From assembly GCA_043820105.1 (NCBI GenBank), contig JBDREC010000043.1:1-23069 (forward strand): a DNA stretch of 23,069 nt, written 5' to 3'. The position numbers were made by a program, and so were the translations under genes. The DNA comes from JBDREC01 sp043820105 [NCBI: Pseudomonadota bacterium] (GTDB lineage Bacteria > Bdellovibrionota_F > JAHFAK01). Positions 9,372-17,982 of the stretch are shown piece after piece (positions within the stretch are counted from its first letter, which is position 1; each line of letters opens with the position of its first letter). The notes under the pieces were generated by a model. It did not search any database, was not told where the DNA came from, and saw only the letters and a list, made by a program, of their open reading frames with translations.

Positions 9372-9755
9372 TTATTCGGATTTTTTTATTATTGATGAAA
9401 GAATATTTCTTAGTTCTTTTGATTCTGTTATAAATTCATCAGCATCACCTGAATAATTTTGATTTGCTTCTTTTAAAAGTTCCAGCCAATATGTGCTTTC
9501 TTTGCATTCTTTCCTAGAGATTTTCATTCTGTATAAAAAATCTTTCTTGCTAATAGCATCATTAGCTTCTCTATAATTGGCACCAACTGATCCAGATGCA
9601 TTTACAAGTTGACCTATTAACTTGATGTTGATCGTGCTATTAGGAATTTTCTTGCATAAACGAATAATTCCCTTTGCATACTCTAATGTTCTTTCCTCTA
9701 GGTCGTATGGCTTAATATTTTTTGATACCATTGTAATTTGTGTATTATTTGTCAT
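9372..9755 (-). CDS. Four-helix-bundle protein (23S rRNA intervening-sequence protein family)
   Basis: The 127-aa product matches the family in length and motifs: LIGQLVNASGSVGANYREA, the KKDFLYRMKISRKECKES helix and a YWLELL segment. Family members were first found as ORFs inside intervening sequences of 23S rRNA genes, and relatives serve as accessory proteins of diversity-generating retroelements. Their general role is poorly known. There is no rRNA, reverse transcriptase or template repeat here. The ATG at 9755 lies inside a heptad array, so the first residues are repeat-derived; Met9 (ATG at 9731) is an equally possible start, and neither has a ribosome binding site. Similar heptads in inverted orientation lie beyond the stop. 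The gene sits 27 bp after inositol-phosphate synthase on the same strand. Confidence 0.85.
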   Translation of the reverse strand: MTNNTQITMVSKNIKPYDLEERTLEYAKGIIRLCKKIPNSTINIKLIGQLVNASGSVGANYREANDAISKKDFLYRMKISRKECKESTYWLELLKEANQNYSGDADEFITESKELRNILSSIIKKSE

Positions 9756-9781
9756 TTGTTATTTGAAATTTGTGATTTTCT
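9733..9781. repeat. Heptad array at the four-helix-bundle gene start (ATTTGTN type)
   Basis: Clear units ATTTGTC, ATTTGTT, ATTTGAA, ATTTGTG and ATTTTCT run from 9747, with weaker units from 9733. The segment 9747-9778 matches the reverse complement of 9318-9349 at 26 of 32 positions, so the gene lies between inverted copies. Confidence 0.75.
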
Positions 9782-9782
9782 C

Positions 9783-11099
9783 CTACTCCTCGTAATATTC
9801 CATCCCAAGATGCGTAATAAGCTCTTCACCCATTACATATCTCATAGTATTTTTAAGCTTTGTCATTTGAATGAATAAATCATGTTCTGGATACAGGCCT
9901 TCAGCGTGTTGAGGGCTTTTCCAGTAAAATGAAAGCCATTCTTGAATGCCCTTCATTCCTGCTCTTTTTGCAAAGTCAGTGAGTAAAACTAAATCAAGAA
10001 CTAAGGGAGCTGCTAAGATTGAATCTTTACATAGGAAATCAATCTTGATTTGCATGTTATGATTTAGCCATCCAAAGATATCAATATTATCCCAACCTTC
10101 TTTATTATCGCCTCTTGGAGGATAGTAATTAATTCTTACTTTATGATAATAATTTCCATAAAGATCTGGATAATTATGTGGTTCTAAAATTTGATCAAGA
10201 ACTGATAATTTTGAAACTTCTTTTGTTTTAAAAGCATCAGGATCATCAAGGACTTCACCATCTCTGTTACCTAAGATGTTTGTTGAAAACCATCCGTTTA
10301 GTCCTAGCATTCTTGCTTTTAAGCCAGGTGCTATGATTGTTTTCAGTAAAGTTTGGCCTGTTTTGAAATCTTTTCCGCCAACTGGAACTTGATTTTTATT
10401 TGCAAGTTCTAGTAAAGCAGGAGTATCAACTGTTAAATTGGGGGCTCCATTTAGATAAGGAATGCCTAATTTTAAAGCAGCATAAGCATAAATCATGCTA
10501 GGGCTGATTGCTGGATCACTTTCAGCTAAGCCCTTTTCAAAACTTTCAAGACTTGAGTGAACTGCTGATTTCTCAATGTAAACTTCTGTTGATCCACACC
10601 AAATCATAACAAATCTAGAAATGTTTTTTTCTTTTTTTACATTTTCAATATCTTGCATTAGCTGCTCTGCAAGTTCCATTTTATTCTTGCCTTCTTTTAT
10701 CCATGTTCCATTTAGATTTTTAACATATTTGTGATCAAAAACAGCTTTCATTGGTTTAATGCAATCTATTTCTTCTTTTACTGATTCAATAATTGATGGT
10801 TGAATAACATGATTTTTCTTTGCTGTTTCATAAACTGAATCTTCGAAAATATCCCAACCTGCAAACTCAATATCACTTAAGTTTGCTAAAGGTAAAAAAT
10901 CTTTTATAAGAGGGGTATTTTTATCTGTTCTTTTGCCAAGTCTAATTGTTCCCATTTGTGTAAGTGAGCCAATTGGCTTTCCAATGCCTTTTTGAATTGC
11001 CTTACAACCAATAATAAAAGTAGTACTAACAGCACCAAGGCCTGGTATTAAAACACCAAGTTTTCCTTCAGCTTTTTCAACGTTGAATTTTTTTTCCAT
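9783..11099 (-). CDS. ino1: Inositol-3-phosphate synthase
   Basis: This cytoplasmic, NAD-dependent enzyme converts glucose 6-phosphate to myo-inositol 3-phosphate, the first step towards inositol lipids and inositol-based solutes. The 438-aa product begins with a nucleotide-binding segment VLIPGLGAVSTT. It carries the family blocks YLNGAPNLTVDTPAL, VGGKDFKTGQT, GLNGWFSTNILGNRDG and SKLSVLDQIL, followed by the region with FLCKDSILAAPLVLDL that closes the active site. The ATG at 11097-11099 has AAGGAGT upstream at about 9 bp. The gene upstream runs the other way, so it has its own promoter within 11100-11339; the four-helix-bundle gene follows on the same strand. Nothing here shows which inositol compound is made. 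Confidence 0.92.
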   Translation of the reverse strand: MEKKFNVEKAEGKLGVLIPGLGAVSTTFIIGCKAIQKGIGKPIGSLTQMGTIRLGKRTDKNTPLIKDFLPLANLSDIEFAGWDIFEDSVYETAKKNHVIQPSIIESVKEEIDCIKPMKAVFDHKYVKNLNGTWIKEGKNKMELAEQLMQDIENVKKEKNISRFVMIWCGSTEVYIEKSAVHSSLESFEKGLAESDPAISPSMIYAYAALKLGIPYLNGAPNLTVDTPALLELANKNQVPVGGKDFKTGQTLLKTIIAPGLKARMLGLNGWFSTNILGNRDGEVLDDPDAFKTKEVSKLSVLDQILEPHNYPDLYGNYYHKVRINYYPPRGDNKEGWDNIDIFGWLNHNMQIKIDFLCKDSILAAPLVLDLVLLTDFAKRAGMKGIQEWLSFYWKSPQHAEGLYPEHDLFIQMTKLKNTMRYVMGEELITHLGMEYYEE

Positions 11100-11125
11100 T
11101 TAAATGTACTCCTTAATTTTAATAA

Positions 11126-11191
11126 GTGATGAGTTGTGAGTTGTGAGTTATTTTTAAGCTTACAGCTTACAGCTTATAACTTATAGCTTTT
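11126..11191. repeat. Two heptad arrays upstream of inositol-phosphate synthase
   Basis: GTGATGA, GTTGTGA, GTTGTGA (11126-11146) is followed by AGCTTAC, AGCTTAC, AGCTTAT, AACTTAT, AGCTTTT (11157-11191). Both lie in the 240-bp gap between two divergent genes, within about 95 bp of the synthase start. They could influence its leader RNA. Confidence 0.85.
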
Positions 11192-11275
11192 TTAATAAGG
11201 ATTAGTTGACTATAATAATCAAAATCTAAAATCAAGATAAATTGGATACGTTTTTCAATAATTAATATAAATATG

Positions 11276-11304
11276 TTGATTAACAAATTTTCCTTTACTA
11301 TAAT
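11276..11304 (+). promoter_or_regulatory. Sigma-70-type promoter of the motility operon
   Basis: TTGATT (11276-11281), a 17-bp spacer and a perfect TATAAT (11299-11304) lie 36 bp before the start codon of the first operon gene. In a very AT-rich gap a chance match is possible, but the spacing and position are right. Confidence 0.65.
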
Positions 11305-11339
11305 TTATAAAATTTCAAAATAAAATTGAGGTATTTCAA

Positions 11340-12596
11340 TTGAGTATTGAAGACGAAAAATTATTGGTCGATTTTCTCACTGGCGATTATAAACTTGAAG
11401 AACCTGAAAAAAGAAGAATATCATCATTGATCATTACATCTCCTAAAAGTGCGAGCAGGTCTTTGTTTGAAGCCGCACAAAAAAACGAAGATTATTCTGA
11501 AAAAATTGAGAATCTATCGAGTCAAATCGCGGGTTTATTAACGGTAATTATTGCACTTTTTGAAGATGTTGGCAAGATTTGGCATCAACATATTGATGAA
11601 TTTAAAGATCTAATTATTAATTTTGATCTAAAATATCATCCAATTTTATTTAGAGAAGGATTAGATGATATTAATGATGGTGAATTTGTTAAGGAAATTG
11701 CCAGCAACTTAAGTGATACAGAAATTACAAAAATTTTAGTTCAATCCATTGTTGGTGAAGATTCTCATGACGATATTAGATCATTAACACTTTTTCTTGC
11801 TTCAACAATTGAAAAAAGAAAGCAGCTTTATCCAATTTTAATTAAAGAATTAAAGGCAAGTGGCATTTCTGGAGAAGCTCTTTCTAGAATTACAGATGAT
11901 CCACTTTGGAGTGAACTATCTTTTTCTGATAAAACAACTTTACTGTTAAAAGATGATGTCTCAGGATTTGGTGATATTGATGAAGTTAGATCAGTATTAA
12001 AAGAACTTCTCTCCCAAAAAGAAGTCGAAAAAGCAGATGTTATTATTAATAAGGTTATTGCCTTGCTTGTTTCAACAAATCCCCACATTAGAATTACTGC
12101 GATTCAAGCATTGTCAGAAGCATTAGATTTATTTCAATATTATGATATCCCTGAAGGCACGATAACAAGAATTATTAATCTTGTTACAGATCGCCTGGAA
12201 GATCCTGATCGTGAAGTTCGTTTTTTGGCTTTAGAAGTTGTTGAAAATCATGGCACGAACTATGCTTTGGATTATCTTATGAGAATGTTAAAGAAGAAGG
12301 GAATGTTTTCAAAAACAGAAGATGATGAAATAAGAAAAAAAGCGATCATGGTTGTAGGTCGTTTAGGTAAACCTGATATGGTGATTCCAGAGCTTTCAAA
12401 ACTGGTTAAAGCTAAAAGTTTTTTAACGGTTTTAGAAAATACAGATATTAGAATTTGTGCTGTTAAGGCACTTGCTAAAATTGGCACAGAAGCGGCTCGA
12501 GATATCTTAACTGTGGTTGCAAAAAACGATTCTCGTGAAATCGTTAGAAAAGAAGCACAAAAGGGTCTTGAGTCCATAGAAGAAGAAATTTGGTAA
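11340..12596 (+). CDS. HEAT-like helical repeat protein, first gene of the motility operon
   Basis: The start is TTG 11340, with TTGAGG nine bases upstream; no better ATG is near. The 418-aa product has no signal peptide and is cytoplasmic. Its second half has recurring helical pairs with the HEAT pattern: NPHIRITAIQALSEAL, DPDREVRFLALEVVENHG, DEIRKKAIMVVGRLGKP, DIRICAVKALAKIG and SREIVRKEAQKGLESI. The first half is acidic and helical without clear repeats. Such repeats usually act as a protein-binding scaffold. It is followed after 40 bp by a cyclic-nucleotide-binding protein and then MotA and MotB, so it may help to assemble or regulate the stator. The specific function is unknown. Confidence 0.85.
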   Translation: MSIEDEKLLVDFLTGDYKLEEPEKRRISSLIITSPKSASRSLFEAAQKNEDYSEKIENLSSQIAGLLTVIIALFEDVGKIWHQHIDEFKDLIINFDLKYHPILFREGLDDINDGEFVKEIASNLSDTEITKILVQSIVGEDSHDDIRSLTLFLASTIEKRKQLYPILIKELKASGISGEALSRITDDPLWSELSFSDKTTLLLKDDVSGFGDIDEVRSVLKELLSQKEVEKADVIINKVIALLVSTNPHIRITAIQALSEALDLFQYYDIPEGTITRIINLVTDRLEDPDREVRFLALEVVENHGTNYALDYLMRMLKKKGMFSKTEDDEIRKKAIMVVGRLGKPDMVIPELSKLVKAKSFLTVLENTDIRICAVKALAKIGTEAARDILTVVAKNDSREIVRKEAQKGLESIEEEIW

Positions 12597-12636
12597 AAAA
12601 TTATTTATAAGTATAAGTAAATATAAGGGAGATTAA

Positions 12637-13119
12637 ATGTCAGTAAAAGAAATTATTGAAAACCTATCCTTGTTTAATGGTTTAAGAGATGAAGAATTAA
12701 ATACTATGGTTAAAATATCACAAGTTACAAACTATCCTCCTGGAAGTGTTATTATTGAAGAGGGTTCAGAAGGTGATTCTCTAATGATTATTAACAAAGG
12801 TTCGGTTGATGTTATTCAAAAACTAGATAATGATGATCATAATATTAAGCTTGCTACTTTAGGCAAGGGAACCTTCTTTGGGGAAATGGCTTTAATTGAT
12901 GTTGCCACTAGATCAGCTACAGTTGTTGCTAAAGAAGAAACAGAAGTTATTACCATTATGCAAGAAGATGTTAGTGCATTGCTTGAAGGTGAAGAAGGCT
13001 TAAAATACATCCCTATACTTGTAAATATTGCCAGAGGAATGAGCACAAAACTCAGAAAAGCAAATGAGTCTTTAAGTGCTATTTCAGATATTTTAAAGAA
13101 ATATTATTATTCAATCTAG
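12637..13119 (+). CDS. Stand-alone cyclic-nucleotide-binding domain protein
   Basis: The 160-aa product is a single cNMP-binding domain (about residues 8-125) with a short helical tail. There is no helix-turn-helix, so it is not a Crp-type regulator. The binding cassette FFGEMALIDVATRSATV keeps the Glu that contacts ribose and the Arg that contacts phosphate in cAMP and cGMP receptors, so ligand binding is plausible. The N-terminus LFNGLRDEELNTM is typical of the fold. The ATG has AAGGGAG upstream. Its TAG overlaps the ribosome binding site of motA, so the two are translationally linked. It probably passes a nucleotide signal to the motor or to the HEAT-like protein; the ligand cannot be read from the sequence. 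Confidence 0.88.
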   Translation: MSVKEIIENLSLFNGLRDEELNTMVKISQVTNYPPGSVIIEEGSEGDSLMIINKGSVDVIQKLDNDDHNIKLATLGKGTFFGEMALIDVATRSATVVAKEETEVITIMQEDVSALLEGEEGLKYIPILVNIARGMSTKLRKANESLSAISDILKKYYYSI

Positions 13120-13128
13120 GAGATTCTG

Positions 13129-13971
13129 TTGGCTAGTATATTAGGTTTACTTGCTGCTTCTGCTATATTTTTTGTAGCATTATATTATGGCACTGATAAA
13201 AATTATAAAGTTTTTTGGAATCCGGCTGGGCTTGCTATTGTTCTTGGAGGAACTTTTGCCGCGACCATGGTCTGTTTTCCATTAAATGAGCTTTTCAAGG
13301 CATCAAAGGTTTTGCTATTAATTTTTAAGAAAGAAACCTTTAAATTCGCTGATTACATTCATGAAATCACATCACTTGCCAAGCAGGTCAGAGAAGTTAA
13401 GAGTTATGAAAGCATTGATATGAGCCATATTTCTGATGTTTTCTTAAAAGATGGTATTCAAATGTTGAAAGATGGTATTCATAACTCTGATGAAATTCGT
13501 GAAATAATGGAAACTCGGGTTGCTTACAAAAAAAGCAGAGAAAATGCTGAAGCTCACATATTTCTTACCATGGGAAAACTTGCCCCTGCTTTTGGGATGG
13601 TTGGAACTCTGATTGGTTTGATTGATATGCTGCAAAAAATGGGAGGGCAACTTGATAAGCTTGGCGCTGGTATGGCTGTTGCTTTGATTACAACCTTTTA
13701 TGGAGTTGTGCTAGCAAACCTTTGCTTTTTGCCCATTGCAGAAAAACTAAAGCGGCGTACTGAAGAAGACGTAATTTTTAAAATGATGATTATTGAAGGA
13801 ATTATTCTTTTAAATGAATTTCAACATCCATTTGTTGTTGAGGACAGATTGAATTCATATGTTCCTCCTAAGAAAAGACAAGATTCTACATCCCTAGATG
13901 GTCTCCATATTACCTTGGGTGATGGATCTGATGATGATGACGATAAAGAAGCAGAAGAGGGCGAAGAATAA
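13129..13971 (+). CDS. motA: Flagellar motor stator protein MotA
   Basis: MotA is the inner-membrane stator subunit that, with MotB, conducts ions and turns the flagellar rotor. The start is TTG 13129 behind TAGGAG. The product has four membrane helices, two near the N-terminus (ILGLLAASAIFFVALYYG and LAIVLGGTFAATMVCFPL). After the cytoplasmic domain come GKLAPAFGMVGTLIGLIDML and GMAVALITTFYGVVLANLCF, the conserved channel-forming segments. The Pro residues at the channel mouth are present (APAFG). At 280 aa it is of usual size. The tail ends in a very acidic stretch (GDGSDDDDDKEAEEGEE). motB follows after 23 bp. Whether the ion is H+ or Na+ is not decidable here. Confidence 0.94.
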   Translation: MASILGLLAASAIFFVALYYGTDKNYKVFWNPAGLAIVLGGTFAATMVCFPLNELFKASKVLLLIFKKETFKFADYIHEITSLAKQVREVKSYESIDMSHISDVFLKDGIQMLKDGIHNSDEIREIMETRVAYKKSRENAEAHIFLTMGKLAPAFGMVGTLIGLIDMLQKMGGQLDKLGAGMAVALITTFYGVVLANLCFLPIAEKLKRRTEEDVIFKMMIIEGIILLNEFQHPFVVEDRLNSYVPPKKRQDSTSLDGLHITLGDGSDDDDDKEAEEGEE

Positions 13972-13994
13972 TTTATATATTTTAGGTAATTTAA

Positions 13995-14678
13995 ATGTCC
14001 GAACATAAGAGAAAAAATAGATTCACTGAAATGACCCAAGAAGGTGATGATTCAGGTAGCTGGGCACTTTCCTACGGTGATATGATGACCCTCTTGCTTT
14101 GTTTCTTTATTTTAATTGTATCTGTTTCAACTATTAATCAACAAAAATTCGAAGAAGTAGCAGCTTCTATGGCAAAGGGTATGAGTAAGAAAAAAGCAAA
14201 ACCTCTTGATGAAACAGTTAGAAAAGTTCAGGAAATGATTGTTGAAGACAAGCTTGAAAATCAGGTTGATACTGAGATGTCACCAGAAGGGGCTAAAATT
14301 AGTCTTTTAGGAAAAACTTTATTTAATACAGGACAGGCAAAAATTAATGAGGCAGCCTATCCAATTCTAGATAAGATAATTGGCATTTTAAAAGCAGATC
14401 AGTTTAATCACTATATAGTTGTTGAAGGTCATACAGATAATGTGCCCATTAACACAGATCAGTTTCCCTCTAATTGGGAGTTGTCAGCAGCTAGATCTAG
14501 TACAATAATTAGATATTTATCAACAAATGGTTTAGATCCATATAAATGCAAAGCTGTAGGCTACGCAGATACTTTGCCAAAAGTTCCTAACGAAGACACT
14601 GAAGGAAATGCTATCCCCGAAAATCAAGCTATCAATCGAAGAGTTATCATTAAATTAACAAAGAATTTAAAGGAGTAA
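13995..14678 (+). CDS. motB: Flagellar motor stator protein MotB
   Basis: MotB is the ion-conducting and peptidoglycan-anchoring stator subunit. The short cytoplasmic N-terminus is followed by a single helix, SYGDMMTLLLCFFILIVSV, whose Asp is the essential ion-binding residue. A plug/linker region comes next, then an OmpA-like domain with VVEGHTDNVP, WELSAARS and NRRVIIKL that binds peptidoglycan. At 227 aa it is slightly short for the family but complete. The ATG has TAGGTAA upstream. A small hairpin, GGAGT-AAA-ACTCC, covers the stop codon, but it has no T tract, so I do not call a terminator. Confidence 0.95.
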   Translation: MSEHKRKNRFTEMTQEGDDSGSWALSYGDMMTLLLCFFILIVSVSTINQQKFEEVAASMAKGMSKKKAKPLDETVRKVQEMIVEDKLENQVDTEMSPEGAKISLLGKTLFNTGQAKINEAAYPILDKIIGILKADQFNHYIVVEGHTDNVPINTDQFPSNWELSAARSSTIIRYLSTNGLDPYKCKAVGYADTLPKVPNEDTEGNAIPENQAINRRVIIKLTKNLKE

Positions 14679-14699
14679 AACTCCGGAATTAGAACCGCT

Positions 14700-15200
14700 C
14701 TATATAAAATATCGTTTCATTTCCTTGATTCTAAAATCCTTATCTAAAATGGTTATGCAGAATTGCTTATCTTCTATTTCTAAAATTCCAAATGTAGCAA
14801 TTTGATCTCTGTGAAATTTATCTTTTAAGTGACCCGGGTTTATAAAAAACATACCATTTTCTTTTCCAACATAATATTTATGAGTGTGTCCAAAAAGAAG
14901 AATTTGTGTTGAATCTATATCTTCATCTAATAATATTTCTTTATTATGAACAAGGCAAATATTCGCTGAAAATAATTTGTCATATGCAATCTTTGCTATG
15001 CTTAAATCATCATACTCAGGGCAATAAAGTCCAGGTACTTTGATAATTTGAGCATCTGTTTTGATTTTATCAGGATCAGAAAAATTATCACCAAGATGAT
15101 ACAATTTATCAATTTTAATTGTATCATTTAAATACACCATAATTTCAGAAAAAAGTCCTATATTGCCATGTGTATCGCTAATTATTCCTGCTTTGATCAT
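14700..15200 (-). CDS. YfcE/MJ0936-type metallophosphoesterase
   Basis: The 166-aa product has the two-metal calcineurin-like phosphoesterase motifs in order: GIISDTHGN, YHLGDNF, then VHN and FGHTHK with INPGH near the end. The family hydrolyses phosphodiesters in vitro, and natural substrates are mostly unknown. I start at ATG 15200 (MIKAGIISDTHGN), because the frame extending to 15344 adds 48 residues that put the first metal motif too far in; the ribosome binding site is weak. The usual GNCD block is replaced by GLYCPEYDD, which loses the metal-binding Asn of that motif or moves it. The gene converges on motB and is divergent from the next gene. Confidence 0.82.
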   Translation of the reverse strand: MIKAGIISDTHGNIGLFSEIMVYLNDTIKIDKLYHLGDNFSDPDKIKTDAQIIKVPGLYCPEYDDLSIAKIAYDKLFSANICLVHNKEILLDEDIDSTQILLFGHTHKYYVGKENGMFFINPGHLKDKFHRDQIATFGILEIEDKQFCITILDKDFRIKEMKRYFI

Positions 15201-15364
15201 TGTTTTGCCTAATAAAGTTCTTATTGATAAAAATATTATTTTATTTGGAATATTTTTACAAGCTACTTTTACAGAAATTTCAACTTTTACCTGTTGACAT
15301 GTTGCGCTAAATATGAGAAAAACCAATCCAAATGAAGCAAACATGTTACTGCTTGGGAGATATT

Positions 15365-17899
15365 ATGAACAAAAAGGTTTTGCTAAAGAAAAACATTAGC
15401 ATTTTTTTTCTTATTTCAATAAATCTTTTCCTATTTAAAACTGTGAATCTTAAAGCCCAAATACCTGATAATATTTCCATAGTAGACATTATCGGGCTTG
15501 AAGAAATTACAGCACAAGAACTTTATAAATTTTCATCTTTGGATAGGTTTGAAAAATATTTAAATGAGCAATCTAAAAGCCGTGATTCTGTAATTAATAT
15601 TACATTTAGTAGTGCCTTAAATGTTTTTAATTTTATTAAATATAAATTAGGGGCTACTGATATAGAAAGCTTCAATTCAGAGTTATATGATTTAAAGCAA
15701 TATGTGTTATTAATTGATTTCATTAAAAACCCAGACACTTTAAGTGATAATTTCAAGTTCATTAATTTGGCGAAAATGTTATCAAATGGGAAAATAGAGA
15801 TACTGGGCTCTGAAAACAATTTATACTTATGTGCAATTACCAGAGCTGAAAAACTTCTTGGTAGGGTTATTTCATTTAAAGAATTTGAATTTTCTATGTT
15901 CCGTAATTATTCCCCTCAAAAGGATAAAAAGTTAGAAGAGACTATTCGTATACTTTTAAATTTTTTATCATTTTATTCTGTTAATGATATTGAGAATGAA
16001 TTAACTCAGAGTTCAAATTATTCAATTATAAAATTTAATAAATTAGCTTCTTTGGGAAGCCTCGAAATTCTGATTGAAATCATTAAAAATTATCCTGAAA
16101 TATTTTTCTTTATACAAAAAAAACTATTAAAAAATATCAAAGAAATTAATAATAGTTCATTAAACGCTCTATTAATCGCACGCAAGGTTTTGCAGGATAT
16201 CGGATCAATTGAGGATTATACAAATTTAAGAGAATCTGCGATGACTATCCTTGAAAAAGCCCTCAGAAATAATTTTACCAGGGAATTTGCAATAATACAA
16301 TTCAACGAACTTGGCATGTTTTATTCAAATCTTTTTGATGTGCCTGTTGATGAAGGCAGAGTAAAAAGCACCTTAAGACTTTTTAAAAGGATTCGGAATA
16401 TAAAGCAAAACAAAGAAATAAAAGAAATGAAGCAGTTTGAGTTGAGATTACTGCTTGATAGAAGTTTTGATAATGTGGATAATATTTTAATGGAATTAAA
16501 CGGTGAAGCAAAATATATAGATGAAATCTTTGCAAAGATTGATTCACCAAGTCAAGAAATTAGAGAGATTGCCATCAATATAATTAGCAATATTGCTTTG
16601 AAATTTCCAAATCAAATTCTTGCTAAAATTGAAGCCAGAGCATTAGAAGGATCTGAAAGTGCGCAAATTGTATCAGAAAATATTTATAGAATTATTAAAA
16701 GCAGGAGGCATCCTTCAGAAACTCAATCAGGCGAATTTGTAGATAATCTTGATAGAACAATAAAATTGATTGAAAGTGGAAATGATTTGAGACCTGAGCT
16801 TGAGATGTCAGGTTCGCTTTCTGATAGAAAGATTTTTGAACAACTTTCTGTAATCCTGGAATACTATCATATAGACCCCATAAATGAAGTTGCCTTGTTT
16901 GATTCTGCTTCTCTTAATAATAGAGTAAGACAAATTGTTGGGGTTCTTGTTAGAGAGGATGATGCTCTAAGAAGAGCTGATTTGCTTAATTTTATTGGCA
17001 TATTATTAAATACAGTTTCAAGTGAATTCAATTTAGAAGAAGATACTTTCATAGAATTATTTGATGCAATGAATAGGCATTTTTCAATTGTTTTCAAAGG
17101 TGAAACTATCAATGAATTGCATGAAGTTTATTCAAGGATTGCTTTGGAGATTATTTCAGTATTTGTTTCTAATAATAATTACAAGGAAGTCTTTGTGGAG
17201 CCTCGAGTTGTGCATGAATTTTCAATGCTTATAAATAATATAATTGGCCACTTAAATCCTGGTGCTTCAATTGAACTGCTTGATGAGATAATAAGTCTAT
17301 TAAATAAAGTTTTAGAAAAAAAAGAATTAGCAAGGATTCTTACAAGCGAAAGCAACCCTTTTGAAATTGATTTATTGATGCTTACTAAAAAAATTAGCAT
17401 TCTATTTCTAAGTTTAAATAATCAGATAACAGCCAATGAAGCCCTGGGTAAACTAATTGTTCTAACTCAAATTACATTTGCACTCTCAAAAAACAAAATT
17501 TCGGATCTTGAAGATTCTGAGCTAAGCCATTTTAAAGCAATTACAAAAATTATAGTCGAAACATTAAAGAAACAATATCAATACAGTCTTGTACAAGTTG
17601 AAACAAAGAAAAGATTAGCAATATTTGAATCATTTATAGAAATTTTTAATACATTAGCATCGAAATCACTAAGACAAACAATTTACAATTTCATTTCTTC
17701 AGTGCAAAATTATGAAAAGAAAAACCCTGAAATTATCTCATTGATTGCTGCGTTTTTAGAGGAAAATATAGATATAGTAAAAAGCTCAAGAAAATCAAAT
17801 TTTGCTACACAAACAGGAATTTATGCACTGCCTATACTAACTACAACCTTAGAAATAGAAATACCAATGAAACAAAGCCTTTGCCTGTCTTTATTCTAA
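15365..17899 (+). CDS. Large exported helical protein of unknown function
   Basis: ATG 15365 follows TTGGGAG at good spacing; an ATG 33 bp upstream would precede the signal peptide with odd residues. Residues 1-32 form a signal peptide (basic, then ISIFFLISINLFLF, with a likely cleavage after KAQ). The remaining ~810 residues are strongly helical, Leu/Ile/Glu/Lys-rich, with no transmembrane segment and no domain I recognise. A middle part (SPSQEIREIAINIISNIAL) resembles ARM/HEAT helices. The end is unremarkable. It is probably periplasmic. It shares no operon with neighbours; the next gene starts 83 bp on and could be co-transcribed. Confidence 0.8.
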   Translation: MNKKVLLKKNISIFFLISINLFLFKTVNLKAQIPDNISIVDIIGLEEITAQELYKFSSLDRFEKYLNEQSKSRDSVINITFSSALNVFNFIKYKLGATDIESFNSELYDLKQYVLLIDFIKNPDTLSDNFKFINLAKMLSNGKIEILGSENNLYLCAITRAEKLLGRVISFKEFEFSMFRNYSPQKDKKLEETIRILLNFLSFYSVNDIENELTQSSNYSIIKFNKLASLGSLEILIEIIKNYPEIFFFIQKKLLKNIKEINNSSLNALLIARKVLQDIGSIEDYTNLRESAMTILEKALRNNFTREFAIIQFNELGMFYSNLFDVPVDEGRVKSTLRLFKRIRNIKQNKEIKEMKQFELRLLLDRSFDNVDNILMELNGEAKYIDEIFAKIDSPSQEIREIAINIISNIALKFPNQILAKIEARALEGSESAQIVSENIYRIIKSRRHPSETQSGEFVDNLDRTIKLIESGNDLRPELEMSGSLSDRKIFEQLSVILEYYHIDPINEVALFDSASLNNRVRQIVGVLVREDDALRRADLLNFIGILLNTVSSEFNLEEDTFIELFDAMNRHFSIVFKGETINELHEVYSRIALEIISVFVSNNNYKEVFVEPRVVHEFSMLINNIIGHLNPGASIELLDEIISLLNKVLEKKELARILTSESNPFEIDLLMLTKKISILFLSLNNQITANEALGKLIVLTQITFALSKNKISDLEDSELSHFKAITKIIVETLKKQYQYSLVQVETKKRLAIFESFIEIFNTLASKSLRQTIYNFISSVQNYEKKNPEIISLIAAFLEENIDIVKSSRKSNFATQTGIYALPILTTTLEIEIPMKQSLCLSLF

Positions 17900-17982
17900 T
17901 TAAAAGCGCTTTTTAACTTTGACATAATGAGAATTTACTTCTAGTCTATGCCAAAATTTAATTATATAAGCAAAAATTAATT

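Noticed and set aside
9372-9755. Accessory gene of a diversity-generating retroelement
   Set aside because: There is no reverse transcriptase and no template/variable repeat pair in the window; family likeness alone is not enough.
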